Origin: Bellilinea sp040754815
GTDB lineage: Bacteria > Chloroflexota > Anaerolineae > Anaerolineales > Anaerolineaceae
Direction: 5' to 3'
Length of the DNA stretch: 64,000 nucleotides
NCBI GenBank assembly: GCA_040754815.1
Contig: JBFMBX010000011.1
Location: 8,770-72,769 of the forward strand
Part shown: in pieces, positions 8,738-17,259 of the stretch
How the letters are laid out: the number at the start of each line of letters is the position of its first letter
How positions within the stretch are numbered: the stretch's first letter is position 1
Notes under the pieces: generated by a model
Told to the model about the DNA's origin: nothing
Database searches by the model: none
Seen by the model: the letters and a program-made list of their open reading frames with translations, nothing else
Translations under genes and position numbers: made by a program

Positions 8738-9670
8738 ATGAGATACCTGATCACCGGAGCAGCCGGCTTTCTCGGTTCGGCGCTGGCAAATCGTCTCGTA
8801 ATGGAAGGGCACACCGTCCGCGGCCTGGATGACCTTTCCACAGGCGATCCTTCGGCGCTTTCGCCAGAAGTGCATTTTGTACGCGGGGATGTCAACGACC
8901 GTCCCAAACTGTGGACCCTCTTGCAGGAAATTGACTGCGTCTATCATCTTGCGGCCAAAGTACTGGTGCCGGAATCGGTGCTTTATCCGCGCGAATACAA
9001 CGAAGTGAACGTCGGCGGCACGGTCAGTCTGATGGAAGCCATGCGGGATGTAGGGGTGCGGCGGGTGGTGTTCATCTCGTCCGGGGCTATTTACGGGAAT
9101 CAACCTGCCCAGCCGGTCAATGAAGATGTTATTCCCAACCCGCGCTCGCCGTATGCCGTTTCCAAATTGGCCGCCGAGTATTACGTCAAAACCATCGGTC
9201 GCCTGTGGGGGATCGAAACCGTTTGCCTGCGGGTGTTCAACGCTTACGGACCGGGGCAGCACCTGCCGCCGGTTCATGCGCCGGTACTGCTCAATTTTTT
9301 GCGGCAGGCTCTGCAAAACGGCACACTGGTGGTGCATGGAGATGGCACCCAGACCCGCGATTACGTCTATGTAGATGATGTGGTGCAGGCAATGGTGGCC
9401 GCTTCCACCGCACCGGCAGTGGATCAGATGACCATCAACGTGGGCAGTGGTGTGGAAACCAGCGTGCGCGATCTGGTCAAAGTGGTCATTTCCGTGACCG
9501 GCAGTAATCCGGAAGTGGTTTACAACCCCCGCAGCGACGGCGGGCCGGCGCGCATGTGCGCCGACATCAGCCGCGCCGCCGCGCTATTGAATTACCGTCC
9601 CTCCATCTCCCTCGAGACCGGCATCCGCCTGACGCTGGAGCGTGACCCGCGTCTTCGCCCGCGCCCCTGA
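8738..9670 (+). CDS. NAD-dependent epimerase/dehydratase, extended SDR family
   Basis: A 310-residue Rossmann protein close to UDP-glucose 4-epimerases and dTDP-glucose dehydratases. The nucleotide-binding 'GAAGFLGS' is at residues 7-14, the catalytic serine region 'ISSGAIYG' at about 113-120, and the YxxxK pair at Tyr139 and Lys143 ('PYAVSK'). 'RVFNAYGPGQ' and 'RDYVYVDDVV' are typical of sugar-nucleotide epimerases. It probably changes the sugar of a nucleotide sugar for cell-envelope or exopolysaccharide synthesis. The exact substrate cannot be decided. It is transcribed alone from an extended -10 promoter. Confidence 0.88.
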   Translation: MRYLITGAAGFLGSALANRLVMEGHTVRGLDDLSTGDPSALSPEVHFVRGDVNDRPKLWTLLQEIDCVYHLAAKVLVPESVLYPREYNEVNVGGTVSLMEAMRDVGVRRVVFISSGAIYGNQPAQPVNEDVIPNPRSPYAVSKLAAEYYVKTIGRLWGIETVCLRVFNAYGPGQHLPPVHAPVLLNFLRQALQNGTLVVHGDGTQTRDYVYVDDVVQAMVAASTAPAVDQMTINVGSGVETSVRDLVKVVISVTGSNPEVVYNPRSDGGPARMCADISRAAALLNYRPSISLETGIRLTLERDPRLRPRP

Positions 9671-9674
9671 ATAA

Positions 9675-9739
9675 CCGCCGGGGAAGATTACCACCCTCCC
9701 GAAAATTCGTTTGTCAATTTTCTGTCCATGCCCCGGCGG
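9675..9739. repeat. 9-bp inverted repeat after the SDR gene
   Basis: CCGCCGGGG (9675-9683) and its exact complement CCCCGGCGG (9731-9739) are separated by 47 bases. No T tail follows, so it is not a clear terminator. The right arm is directly followed by TATACT (9740-9745), a possible -10 for the next gene. Confidence 0.5.
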
Positions 9740-9866
9740 TATACTGTCAGCATCGGGGTTTATCCCTTTTTTGAATCATTAAAATCCTTGCCTTTTTAAT
9801 GATTTAACATCTTTTACGGAAGCAGGAAACAAACACCTTCTCGCGGAGGGCAAACTGGTTTTCAAG

Positions 9867-11324
9867 ATGAATTTTGGGAGGGGCATTTTACGGTTGTCCG
9901 TGCTGATTGTTCTCGTCTGGGGAACACTCACCGCCTGCACCAGCCGCGAAACGCCCGTTACCATCCAGCAACCCGGCACCTTCAGCGTAGATCCCCTGCT
10001 GCGGGAATTCTACGCTTCGCTGGGCGGGGAGGATATCCTCGGCCCTGCCATCACCGCTCTCTTTTCGCTGGATGACCGGCAGTGCCAGTACACACAAAAC
10101 GCGTTGATGTGCTTCGATCCGCTGGCGCAGGGCATTCAGCGGTTCAGTCTGTATCCGCTGGGGCGCACTTTCGATTTGGGACTTCCCGCCAGTGCCGGTG
10201 TTTCGTCATCCGAAGAGGGTGATTTTGCGGTTTATGAAGAATTTACCGACCTCTATCAGCGGCTTTACGGCTCGCAGTATGCCGGCAAACCGCTCACCCC
10301 GCCGCGGTTTAACCCCAACAAAAACCGCATCGAGCAGTATTTTGAAAACGTTGGCTTTTACCGCAATCTGGATGACCCGCAGGGAGAAGTTCACCTGCTT
10401 TCCTACGGCGTCTTTGCCTGCTCCGCCGATTGCCGCTTTTCCCCTCCGGCCAGCGCCGTGGTCATCCGCAATGTCGTCGAAATGGAGCAGCCCTTTCTGC
10501 CGCGGCTGGTGCGCTTGGGCGGGGTAAAGGTATTCGGGCTGCCGCTCACCCAACCCTACCTCGCTGCCGATGGTTTCCGCGAACAGGTTTATGAAAATGT
10601 CGTCCTGTACGCGCCCGTTGAAAACCCCACTGCCGTTCATCTGCGCCCTGCCGCACTGCTGACAGGCATGCCGGCGGGTCAACCTCAGCCGCGCCGTTAC
10701 AGTCAGGCCGATGGGATGGTCTTTTATCCGGTGGAAGGCGAAAACGGCTTCCATGTCCCGCTGGTTTTTGATGAGTTCATTGCTTCGCACGGCGGCATCG
10801 AAATTTCCGGCCTTCCCTTGAGCGAACCGTATCAGGTCGGTGAACATCTTTACCGCCAGTGTTATCAGAATTACTGTCTGGACTACGACAACCACCCCGA
10901 AGCAGTCGAGCGGGTGCGCATGGTTGCATTGGGGCGCGAATACCTGAAAATCACCAACCCGCAAGGGGCAGCAGAAACGCCTTTCGAAATCACCCCTCAA
11001 TCGGTGCGCCTGCTGGTGAATGTGACCAAACCCCGCCTGACGGCCGAAGAACCGCAGCAATTCGAAATCACCCTCCTGCGGGCAGACAATCATCAGCCGG
11101 TCAGTTCGGTGGAAACCAGCCTGACCCTCACGCTGCCGGACGGGCGGGAGGCGTTGTACTACTTACCGCCGACCGATGCTCAGGGACAGGCGCGCCTGAG
11201 AATCGCACCTTTGCAGCCCGCCCTGCCCAACGGCAGCGTGCTGGCTTACCGCGTATGTTTGAACATCCCCGCCGCGCAACCCATCTGTGCGGCCGATAGT
11301 TACCTGATCTGGAATTACCGCTGA
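9867..11324 (+). CDS. Secreted lipoprotein with three 'GG-x-G-x-P-[IL]' repeats
   Basis: A 485-residue lipoprotein: membrane-spanning signal, lipobox 'LTAC' with the lipidated Cys24, then an extracellular part. I do not recognise a named family. Three diverged repeats can be seen at about residues 51, 215 and 307: 'LGGEDILGPAITALF', 'LGGVKVFGLPLTQPY' and 'HGGIEISGLPLSEPY'. Each is followed about 15 residues later by a Gln/Tyr/Cys-rich strand and a 'HP/LxP' turn. This resembles the short cell-wall-associated repeats of Chloroflexi surface proteins. The last 120 residues look like an immunoglobulin-like beta domain. It is convergent with a LysM lipoprotein 9 bases away. Probably a surface-binding protein, by inference only. 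Confidence 0.7.
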   Translation: MNFGRGILRLSVLIVLVWGTLTACTSRETPVTIQQPGTFSVDPLLREFYASLGGEDILGPAITALFSLDDRQCQYTQNALMCFDPLAQGIQRFSLYPLGRTFDLGLPASAGVSSSEEGDFAVYEEFTDLYQRLYGSQYAGKPLTPPRFNPNKNRIEQYFENVGFYRNLDDPQGEVHLLSYGVFACSADCRFSPPASAVVIRNVVEMEQPFLPRLVRLGGVKVFGLPLTQPYLAADGFREQVYENVVLYAPVENPTAVHLRPAALLTGMPAGQPQPRRYSQADGMVFYPVEGENGFHVPLVFDEFIASHGGIEISGLPLSEPYQVGEHLYRQCYQNYCLDYDNHPEAVERVRMVALGREYLKITNPQGAAETPFEITPQSVRLLVNVTKPRLTAEEPQQFEITLLRADNHQPVSSVETSLTLTLPDGREALYYLPPTDAQGQARLRIAPLQPALPNGSVLAYRVCLNIPAAQPICAADSYLIWNYR

Positions 11325-11333
11325 GTGAGCGGT

Positions 11334-12305
11334 CTAGGGAACACCCTCTGCCAGCAGCATCACCCGCGCAATCGGCAAGCCGGTTGAATAAACCCTTACC
11401 TCAAAGGGCAGCGATTCACCCGCCGCCAGCACTTGATCCGCCTGCCAGCGGCGCAGCCCGACCACCCTCCCGCTTTCATCCAGCGCAACGGCCGCCAGCA
11501 GCGGGCGGGCAGCTGCCGATTCATCCTCTTTCAGCCGCAGGCTGCCGCTCACCTCAGCATACGAGCCGTCTTCGCTGATTGCCACCTCCTGCCGGGTGAT
11601 TTCTACATCGAGATAGCGGCGGCTTTCGGCCGGAATGGGCAAAGCCGTGCGCAGTTCTACGGAAACATCGAAATCCCGCGGTGCAGGCGGCGCAAAGAAC
11701 ACCGCCAGCGGCAATTGCCCCGCGGCCGGCAGCCGGTTGAGGGGCGGATAAGCCGCCTGACTGAGAATTTCACCGCTCGAACGATCATAAAGGTGGAATA
11801 CCACCGAAACACCCTCGACATCGAAAGACTGCGGGTTACTCAGCAGCGCAAAACACCACATACCGCCGTCGTGGGTGGGGTAGCAATCCGGCCGGGGCAG
11901 AGTCAACCCCACCGGCGTTGGCGAGGGCGGGTTGCGCGGGTCGAGCGTGGGGGTGGTTTGGGAGGCCGGCACCACCACCTGATCCCCCACCCGCAGCGCA
12001 TAGGGGTTCACCGTCGGGTTGGCGGTCAGCAAATCCTGCAAGGTGACGCCGTAAAACAACGCAATCCCGAACAGGTCCTCTCCGCGCCGGATGGTATGTA
12101 AACGCGGCGTGGGGGTGGCGGTTGGCAGCGGCGTGGGGGTATCACCGGCAGTGGGCGAAGGTGTGGCAGTGGGCGGCAAACCGGCGTAGGGGGTCAGCGT
12201 TACGGGCATCACCGTGCGCGGGGTAGAGGTGGGGAACAACGGGGCGGCGGGCGCGCAGGCGGCTAAGGCCCAAACCGTCAACAGGCAGAGCAGAAATTTC
12301 TTCAT
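11334..12305 (-). CDS. LysM-domain lipoprotein
   Basis: A 323-residue lipoprotein starting at the ATG of 12305. Longer in-frame extensions upstream would remove the signal peptide. The signal 'MKKFLLCLLTVWALAAC' places the lipidated cysteine at residue 17. A Thr/Pro-rich linker follows, then one LysM domain (about residues 60-105, 'IRRGEDLFGIALFYGV'), a second linker, and a C-terminal beta-rich domain resembling an immunoglobulin/FxLYD-like fold. LysM domains bind N-acetylglucosamine polymers such as peptidoglycan. A TATAAT lies exactly 7 bases before the ATG, which suggests a leaderless mRNA. Confidence 0.85.
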   Translation of the reverse strand: MKKFLLCLLTVWALAACAPAAPLFPTSTPRTVMPVTLTPYAGLPPTATPSPTAGDTPTPLPTATPTPRLHTIRRGEDLFGIALFYGVTLQDLLTANPTVNPYALRVGDQVVVPASQTTPTLDPRNPPSPTPVGLTLPRPDCYPTHDGGMWCFALLSNPQSFDVEGVSVVFHLYDRSSGEILSQAAYPPLNRLPAAGQLPLAVFFAPPAPRDFDVSVELRTALPIPAESRRYLDVEITRQEVAISEDGSYAEVSGSLRLKEDESAAARPLLAAVALDESGRVVGLRRWQADQVLAAGESLPFEVRVYSTGLPIARVMLLAEGVP

Positions 12306-12324
12306 GGCTGGGATTATACCCGCC
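12306..12324 (-). promoter_or_regulatory. -10 element giving a probable leaderless start
   Basis: Minus strand TATAAT (12313-12318), then CCCAGCC and the ATG. A start site 7 bases after the hexamer would fall on the A of the ATG. The -10 is framed by GGCGGG and CCCAGCC, an imperfect inverted repeat. No -35 match. Confidence 0.5.
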
Positions 12325-12462
12325 TTTCCACCTTTCCCCGCCCCATTGGGGCAAAACAACTGCCGCGCGGTCAGGGTAGCCCCGCAGTTTAACCCACAAA
12401 TCCGACTTGCCGGCAGGGGAGTTTGTGTCAGAATAGAAAATATGTTCTGTGTGGAGTAAACC

Positions 12463-12879
12463 ATGACCCTGATCCTCTGCCTGCTGGGCGAAAAAACCCA
12501 ATTCCTGCTGCAGGATGCGCGTTCTGTGGAGGAATTAATCGAGCAGGTGCGCAACGGCGAGTGGTCACCCCCGGAATACAGCGGTGAACACCGGCCGGGG
12601 GGCTGGCAAACCCTGCCGATTGGAGAAGAAATCCTGCTCGTGTTCCCTCAAAAGCACCCTTCGGCAGCCGCCTTACCTCCTGCCGGCCCGCCGCTGACAC
12701 CCCGCCAGCGTGCCATTTTGCACCTGCTGAGTGAGGGCCTGACCGTCAAACAAATCGCCGGCCGCCTTGGGCTTTCCCGGCGCACGGTGTTTTTGCATCT
12801 GGCGGCCATCCGCCAGAAAGCGGGGGCAAGCAGCACCATTCAGGCGGTCTGGAAAATCCGCTCGCGGGAACGCCCCTGA
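12463..12879 (+). CDS. LuxR-type helix-turn-helix protein
   Basis: A 138-residue protein. The C-terminal 60 residues are a GerE/LuxR DNA-binding domain: 'LTPRQRAILHLLSEGLTVKQ' opens it (about residues 76-95), and the recognition helix region reads 'LSRRTVFLHLAAIRQK'. The first 65 residues form a small beta/alpha region ('MTLILCLLGEKTQFLLQDA') with no family I can name; no receiver Asp pocket is present. It probably regulates transcription, with the N-terminus as an unknown sensor or dimer module. The start has GGAG nine bases upstream. A second small LuxR-type protein is at 63442. Confidence 0.82.
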   Translation: MTLILCLLGEKTQFLLQDARSVEELIEQVRNGEWSPPEYSGEHRPGGWQTLPIGEEILLVFPQKHPSAAALPPAGPPLTPRQRAILHLLSEGLTVKQIAGRLGLSRRTVFLHLAAIRQKAGASSTIQAVWKIRSRERP

Positions 12880-12941
12880 TTTGCCATAACCTCCCCTGTT
12901 TCTTGGTAGAATCAATAAAAACCACTTCTGCCACCCTACCA

Positions 12942-14195
12942 ATGGAACAACCCCTGCCCTTCCTCTTTCCTTCCATGTCGGTCAGCGAACTGACGCGCTA
13001 CCTGCGTCAGTTGCTGGAAAGTGACGAGATTTTGCAGGATATCTGGGTGCGGGGGGAAGTTTCCAACCTCTCCCGCCCGACTTCCGGGCATATCTATTTC
13101 ACCCTCAAAGATCAGGCGGCCTCGCTGCGCTGTGTCATCTGGCGCATGAATGCCGGCCGTTTGCGTTTTGAACTCAACAACGGGCAGGCGGTGGAGGCGC
13201 ACGGTTATATCAGTTTGTACGAGCGGGACGGCCAGTACCAGTTATATGTGGATGCCTTGCGCCCGGCCGGGGAAGGCTGGCTCTTTCAGGAATTTATGCG
13301 CCTGAAAGCCCGGCTGGAAGCCGAAGGGCTGTTCGATGAAGCGCGCAAACGCCCTTTACCGGCACACCCCCGGCGGATCGGGCTGGTCACTTCCCCCACC
13401 GGGGCAGCCTTACAGGATATGCTCAACACCCTGCGCCGCCGCTACCCGCTGGTGGAGGTGGTGCTTGCGCCTGCCGCCGTGCAGGGAGAGGAAGCGCCCG
13501 CCGCGCTGGTGGCCGCTCTTCAGCGCCTTTACCGCCAGCCGGGGCTGGATGCCATTCTGGTGGCGCGCGGCGGCGGCTCATTAGAAGACCTGTGGGCCTT
13601 CAACGATGAAGCCGTGGTACGCGCCATTGCCGCCTCTCCCGTGCCGGTAGTGACCGGCATCGGCCACGAAACCGATTTCACGCTGGCCGATTTTGCCGCC
13701 GATGTTCGCGCCCCCACCCCCACCGCCGCCGCCGAGTTGATTACACCGGATGTTTACGACCTGCGCGGGCAGTTGAGCGAACGGAACACCCGCCTGAAAG
13801 GCCTGCTGCAAGCCCGCATTCAGGCGGAACGCCGCCACCTTGCCGAGCGCACTCAACGGTTGGGGCTGCTTTCACCGCGCCGCTGGATTCAGAACGACCG
13901 CCAGCGGCTGGATGCCCTGCTGGAACGCGCCGGGCGCGCCGTGTTGACCGGCATCTCCCTGCGCCGCACGCACCTGAACGGCTGGCAGCACCGCCTGCAG
14001 GCACTTAACCCGCTGGCCGTGCTGCAGCGCGGCTACGCCGTGGTGATGGACCGCAGCGGGCAGGTTGCTCACAGCGCGCGGCAAATTCACAGCGGTGATG
14101 AACTGACCATCCGCCTCAAAGATGGCCGTGTAGATGCGCTTGCCCGCCAGATTCATCTCGATCCTCGTGAAGGAGAAGCAAACCATGAGCCCTGA
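12942..14195 (+). CDS. xseA: Exodeoxyribonuclease VII large subunit
   Basis: About 417 residues, normal for XseA. The N-terminal OB fold carries 'VRGEVSNLSRPTSGHIYFTL', followed by 'HPRRIGLVTSPTGAALQD'. The central catalytic domain has 'ARGGGSLEDLWAFNDE' and 'GIGHETDFTLADFAAD', which hold the residues needed for nuclease activity. A long coiled-coil region and a C-terminal beta part follow. The enzyme degrades single-stranded DNA from both ends into oligonucleotides, with XseB as multimeric cap. A TTG 39 bases upstream is in frame. I prefer the ATG because the TTG lies beside a TAGAAT (12907-12912) that looks like an extended -10. It overlaps xseB by 11 bases. Confidence 0.94.
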   Translation: MEQPLPFLFPSMSVSELTRYLRQLLESDEILQDIWVRGEVSNLSRPTSGHIYFTLKDQAASLRCVIWRMNAGRLRFELNNGQAVEAHGYISLYERDGQYQLYVDALRPAGEGWLFQEFMRLKARLEAEGLFDEARKRPLPAHPRRIGLVTSPTGAALQDMLNTLRRRYPLVEVVLAPAAVQGEEAPAALVAALQRLYRQPGLDAILVARGGGSLEDLWAFNDEAVVRAIAASPVPVVTGIGHETDFTLADFAADVRAPTPTAAAELITPDVYDLRGQLSERNTRLKGLLQARIQAERRHLAERTQRLGLLSPRRWIQNDRQRLDALLERAGRAVLTGISLRRTHLNGWQHRLQALNPLAVLQRGYAVVMDRSGQVAHSARQIHSGDELTIRLKDGRVDALARQIHLDPREGEANHEP

Positions 14196-14421
14196 ACCGA
14201 TCCCCGCCGGTCAAATGTCCTACGAAGAGGCCTTTGCCGAATTGGAAAGTATCATTCAACGGCTGGAAAATGAGCAGCCTTCACTGGAAGAGGCCCTGCA
14301 ATTGTACGAACGCGGACAGGCGCTGGTGCAGCGCTGTGCCGCTCTGCTCGATCAGGCCGAGTTGCGCGTCAAACAAATCGGCTTAAACGATTTAAGTTTG
14401 ATGGAGGAACAAGAGGAATAA
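14185..14421 (+). CDS. xseB: Exodeoxyribonuclease VII small subunit
   Basis: A 78-residue helical protein matching XseB: 'SYEEAFAELESIIQRLENEQ' and 'LEEALQLYERGQALVQRC' are the family signature. The ATG at 14185 follows AAGGAG by nine bases and overlaps the end of xseA, giving the usual xseA-xseB coupling. Several XseB copies wrap the XseA coiled coils. The acidic tail ('LMEEQEE') is short and unremarkable. Confidence 0.92.
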   Translation: MSPEPIPAGQMSYEEAFAELESIIQRLENEQPSLEEALQLYERGQALVQRCAALLDQAELRVKQIGLNDLSLMEEQEE

Positions 14422-14423
14422 CC

Positions 14424-14885
14424 GTGTGGGAGGATTTACTCAACAATCGGGTCTTTATCACCGCCATTCTGGCGTGGTTTTTGGGGCAGTTTCTCAAAGT
14501 TCCGATTGAGTACCTGACCAAGCGGCGCTGGAACTGGGCATTGTGGTTCAGCAGCGGCGGCATGCCCAGTTCGCACTCGTCGCTGATGGTGGCCACCACA
14601 CTCTCGATTGGGCTGTACTACGGCTTCGACTCACCGGTCTTTGCGCTGGCGTTTGCCGTTTCGATGATTGTGGTGTATGACGCCGCCGGCGTGCGCCGGC
14701 AGGCCGGTTATCACGCCCAAAAGATCAACCTGCTGTTCGAGGAACTGTTCAGCGGACACCCTATCTCGCAGGAACGCTTGAAAGAAGTGCTCGGGCACAC
14801 CCCCCGGCAGGTGCTGGGCGGCATTGCGCTGGGGACGATCATCGCGCTGGCGGTGTACGGCCTGCTGCCGCCGACAAACCCTTAA
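14424..14885 (+). CDS. Divergent PAP2-family membrane protein (DUF212)
   Basis: A 153-residue integral membrane protein of the DUF212/YuiD family. It keeps the PAP2-like motifs 'GGMPSSHSSL' (about residues 46-55) and 'YDAAGVRRQAGYHAQ' (about 85-99), so a phosphatase on lipid or isoprenoid phosphates is possible but unproven for the family. The start is a GTG two bases after the xseB stop, with GAGGAACAAGAGG upstream, so it is probably cotranscribed with xseAB. The gene neighbourhood gives no clear functional link. Confidence 0.85.
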   Translation: MWEDLLNNRVFITAILAWFLGQFLKVPIEYLTKRRWNWALWFSSGGMPSSHSSLMVATTLSIGLYYGFDSPVFALAFAVSMIVVYDAAGVRRQAGYHAQKINLLFEELFSGHPISQERLKEVLGHTPRQVLGGIALGTIIALAVYGLLPPTNP

Positions 14886-14949
14886 TTGTGTACTTTATCC
14901 ACCTCAAAAGGGGACTTATGCCACTTCCGGATGGGTAAAAAAAGTGGAG

Positions 14950-14955
14950 TATAAT
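14950..14955 (+). promoter_or_regulatory. -10 element before the cysteine desulfurase
   Basis: Consensus TATAAT at 14950-14955, 42 bases before the start at 14998. No convincing -35 and no extended TG. Confidence 0.4.
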
Positions 14956-14997
14956 GGTACGAGTTTTCAAGGATTTTCCATTACCGGCAGTGAGACG

Positions 14998-16209
14998 ATG
15001 AACATACAAAAAATCAGAGAGGATTTTCCGTTACTCATCTCGAATAACGGGCGCAAACCGATCATTTACTTCGATAACGCCTGCCAGAGCCTGCGCCCGC
15101 AGGCTGTAATTGAAGCCGTTCAGCAGTATTACGAAGAAACGCCCGCCTGTGCCGGGCGCAGTATGCACCGCCTCGCCAGCGAGGTCAGCCGGCAGGTGGA
15201 TGAAGCCCGCCAGCAGGTCGCCAGATTCCTGCATGCCGCCCGCAAGGAAGAAATCATCTTCACCCGCAACACCACCGAAGCCATCAATCTGGTCGCCAAC
15301 GCGCTGGACTGGAAGCCCGGCGATGTGGTACTGCTGACCGACAAAGAACATAATTCCAACCTGATTCCGTGGCAGATGCTGGCGCGGCGGTTCGGCGTGT
15401 GCCTTAAGTTTGTGCCTTCCAACCCCGATAACACCTTCAACCTTGCCGCTTACCAGCAGGCTCTGCAGGGCGGCGTGCGGCTGGTGGCTATGGGCTACAC
15501 TTCCAATCTGGATGGCGTCAGCATACCGGCGGAGGAAGTGGTGCGGCTAGCCCACAAACACGGCGCGCTCGTCCTGCTGGATGCCGCCCAGACCGCCCCC
15601 CACCAGAAAATAGATGTTCGCCGGCTGGATGCCGATTGGGTGGCCTTCTCCGGTCACAAGATGCTGGCCCCTTCAGGGATTGGCGTTCTGTACGGCAAAT
15701 ACCGCCTGCTGGAAACCATGCAGCCTTTCCTCGTCGGCGGCGATACGGTAGCCACTTCCACCTATGAGGACTGTCAGTTCCTGCCCCCGCCGGAAAAATT
15801 TGAAGCCGGCCTGCAAAATTATGCCGGCATCATCGGCATGGGAGCGGCCGTCCGCTACCTGCAGCAGGTCGGGCTGGAAGCCATCGAGAAACACGAAATT
15901 GCCCTCAACCAGTACCTGAGCGAAGCGCTGAAGAGCGTGCCGGGCCTGCAAATCATCGGCCCGGCCGATGCCCGCCTGCGCGGCGGCATCCTCTCGTTCT
16001 TCATCCCCGGCGTGGATCACCACCGCATCGCGCTGATGCTCGATCAGATGGCGGGGATTGCGGTGCGCTCGGGCCAGCATTGCGTTCACTCGTGGTTCAA
16101 CTCGCGCGGCATCCCCGGCTCGGTGCGCGCTTCATTGTATTTCTACAACACGGAAGAAGAAGCGCGTCAACTGGTAGATGCGCTGATCAAGATTCGCAAG
16201 GTGCTGTAA
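14998..16209 (+). CDS. Cysteine desulfurase-like class V aminotransferase (SufS type)
   Basis: A 403-residue PLP enzyme of the group II (SufS/CsdA) cysteine desulfurases. Visible signatures are 'IYFDNACQSLRP', 'TRNTTEAINLVA', the PLP lysine in 'FSGHKM' (about residue 221), and a cysteine in 'RSGQHC' (about residue 362) at the place of the persulfide cysteine. It would release sulfur from cysteine for Fe-S clusters or thiolation. No sufB, sufC, sufU or sufE is nearby; selenocysteine lyase or another class V reaction is the alternative. The start at 14998 is chosen from family length. The partner gene 16212 begins two bases after the stop. Confidence 0.87.
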   Translation: MNIQKIREDFPLLISNNGRKPIIYFDNACQSLRPQAVIEAVQQYYEETPACAGRSMHRLASEVSRQVDEARQQVARFLHAARKEEIIFTRNTTEAINLVANALDWKPGDVVLLTDKEHNSNLIPWQMLARRFGVCLKFVPSNPDNTFNLAAYQQALQGGVRLVAMGYTSNLDGVSIPAEEVVRLAHKHGALVLLDAAQTAPHQKIDVRRLDADWVAFSGHKMLAPSGIGVLYGKYRLLETMQPFLVGGDTVATSTYEDCQFLPPPEKFEAGLQNYAGIIGMGAAVRYLQQVGLEAIEKHEIALNQYLSEALKSVPGLQIIGPADARLRGGILSFFIPGVDHHRIALMLDQMAGIAVRSGQHCVHSWFNSRGIPGSVRASLYFYNTEEEARQLVDALIKIRKVL

Positions 16210-16211
16210 CC

Positions 16212-17150
16212 ATGTTTTGCGTCATCTCGTTCATCGTTTTGTCCATTTTAGGGGTATTCAGCGCCGAAAACCGCTCGCTGGCGCGCGAAGCGCTGGATTG
16301 CGTCCTGCGCCGGGTAACCTTGCGCCCCTGCAATACCGGCTTCGACGAGAAGATGAAGGCGAAAATTCTCGGCTTCGTCATCACCCGCACCGAAACCGGC
16401 GCACGCATCCTCAACCGCTTCTTCGAACCACTCTCGTGGATTTTTGTCCTGCTGTTTTTAGGGAGCATCTTCTTTGCCGTGCGCGGCGTGTATTTATTCT
16501 ATGTCACCGGCTCGTGCAACGGCCTCAATCAGAGCGGTTTTTGCGTTTTCGACCCCACCGGCCAGTCCAATCAGATTTCCAATGTGGGCGAAAGCTGCCC
16601 GGTGGTGCTGCCGGGTGAAGACCCCGTTTCCCTCAAGGGCGTAAATCTGGATGGCTTTCCGGTTTTGAACGCAGAGGGCGAAAAAAGCATCGTTTTCATC
16701 GGCTCCTACGGCTGCGAGTACTCCCGCAAGGCCTACCCCGTGGTGCGGCGGCTGGCAGAAGAGAGCAACGCCAGTTTCACCTTCCTGTATTACCCCGTCA
16801 AAGAAAGCAGTGACTATCTGGCCAAAGTCAGTTACTGCGCTTACCGGCAGGATGCGGAAAAATACTGGTCGCTGGTGGATACCTTCTTCACCGCTGAACG
16901 CAGCGTGATTGAAGAAGAATCGTTCATCCGCACGGCGTTAAGCAATGCCGGTTACAACGCGGATACGATCCTGTTTTGTGCCGGAGACCAGCAAACCGAA
17001 TGGGCTGTCAAAAAGCAGCTTTCCGAAGTGGTCAAAACCCGTTTCTTCGGCACGCCCACCGTTTTCATCGGGGATGAGGTATTGATCGGCCCTAAACCGC
17101 CGCGCGTGTATGCCATTGCGCTGGAAGGTTTACTTTATTGGGCGCGTTGA
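16212..17150 (+). CDS. Membrane-anchored thioredoxin-fold (DsbA-like) protein with CxxS site
   Basis: 312 residues. Hydrophobic segments lie at about 1-18 and 80-102. The C-terminal domain (about 130-310) has a thioredoxin/DsbA fold: the redox site is 'GCEYSR' (CxxS, Cys about residue 168) and the cis-proline loop is 'FFGTPTVFIGD'. It should face the outside. CxxS sites usually act in isomerisation, reduction or mixed-disulfide trapping, because the resolving cysteine is missing. Further cysteines ('SYCAYRQ', 'LFCAGDQ', 'GSCNGLNQSGFC') could substitute. It lies two bases after the desulfurase-like gene, so the two may share a thiol/sulfur role. A longer upstream reading overlaps the desulfurase and is rejected. 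Confidence 0.78.
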   Translation: MFCVISFIVLSILGVFSAENRSLAREALDCVLRRVTLRPCNTGFDEKMKAKILGFVITRTETGARILNRFFEPLSWIFVLLFLGSIFFAVRGVYLFYVTGSCNGLNQSGFCVFDPTGQSNQISNVGESCPVVLPGEDPVSLKGVNLDGFPVLNAEGEKSIVFIGSYGCEYSRKAYPVVRRLAEESNASFTFLYYPVKESSDYLAKVSYCAYRQDAEKYWSLVDTFFTAERSVIEEESFIRTALSNAGYNADTILFCAGDQQTEWAVKKQLSEVVKTRFFGTPTVFIGDEVLIGPKPPRVYAIALEGLLYWAR

Positions 17151-17259
17151 CAAAACATTGATATACCGCCATGATTTTCTAATGTAAAATTAACGAAATG
17201 GGTTTAGAATAAGAGGTCGTTGTTCCTAGAGCAAGTCGTTGTATGAGGGAGTAAGTCAT

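Noticed and set aside
10206..11093. Minus-strand frame of 295 codons opposite the repeat lipoprotein
   Set aside because: The plus-strand reading has a lipobox signal and internal repeats; the minus frame has no such support.
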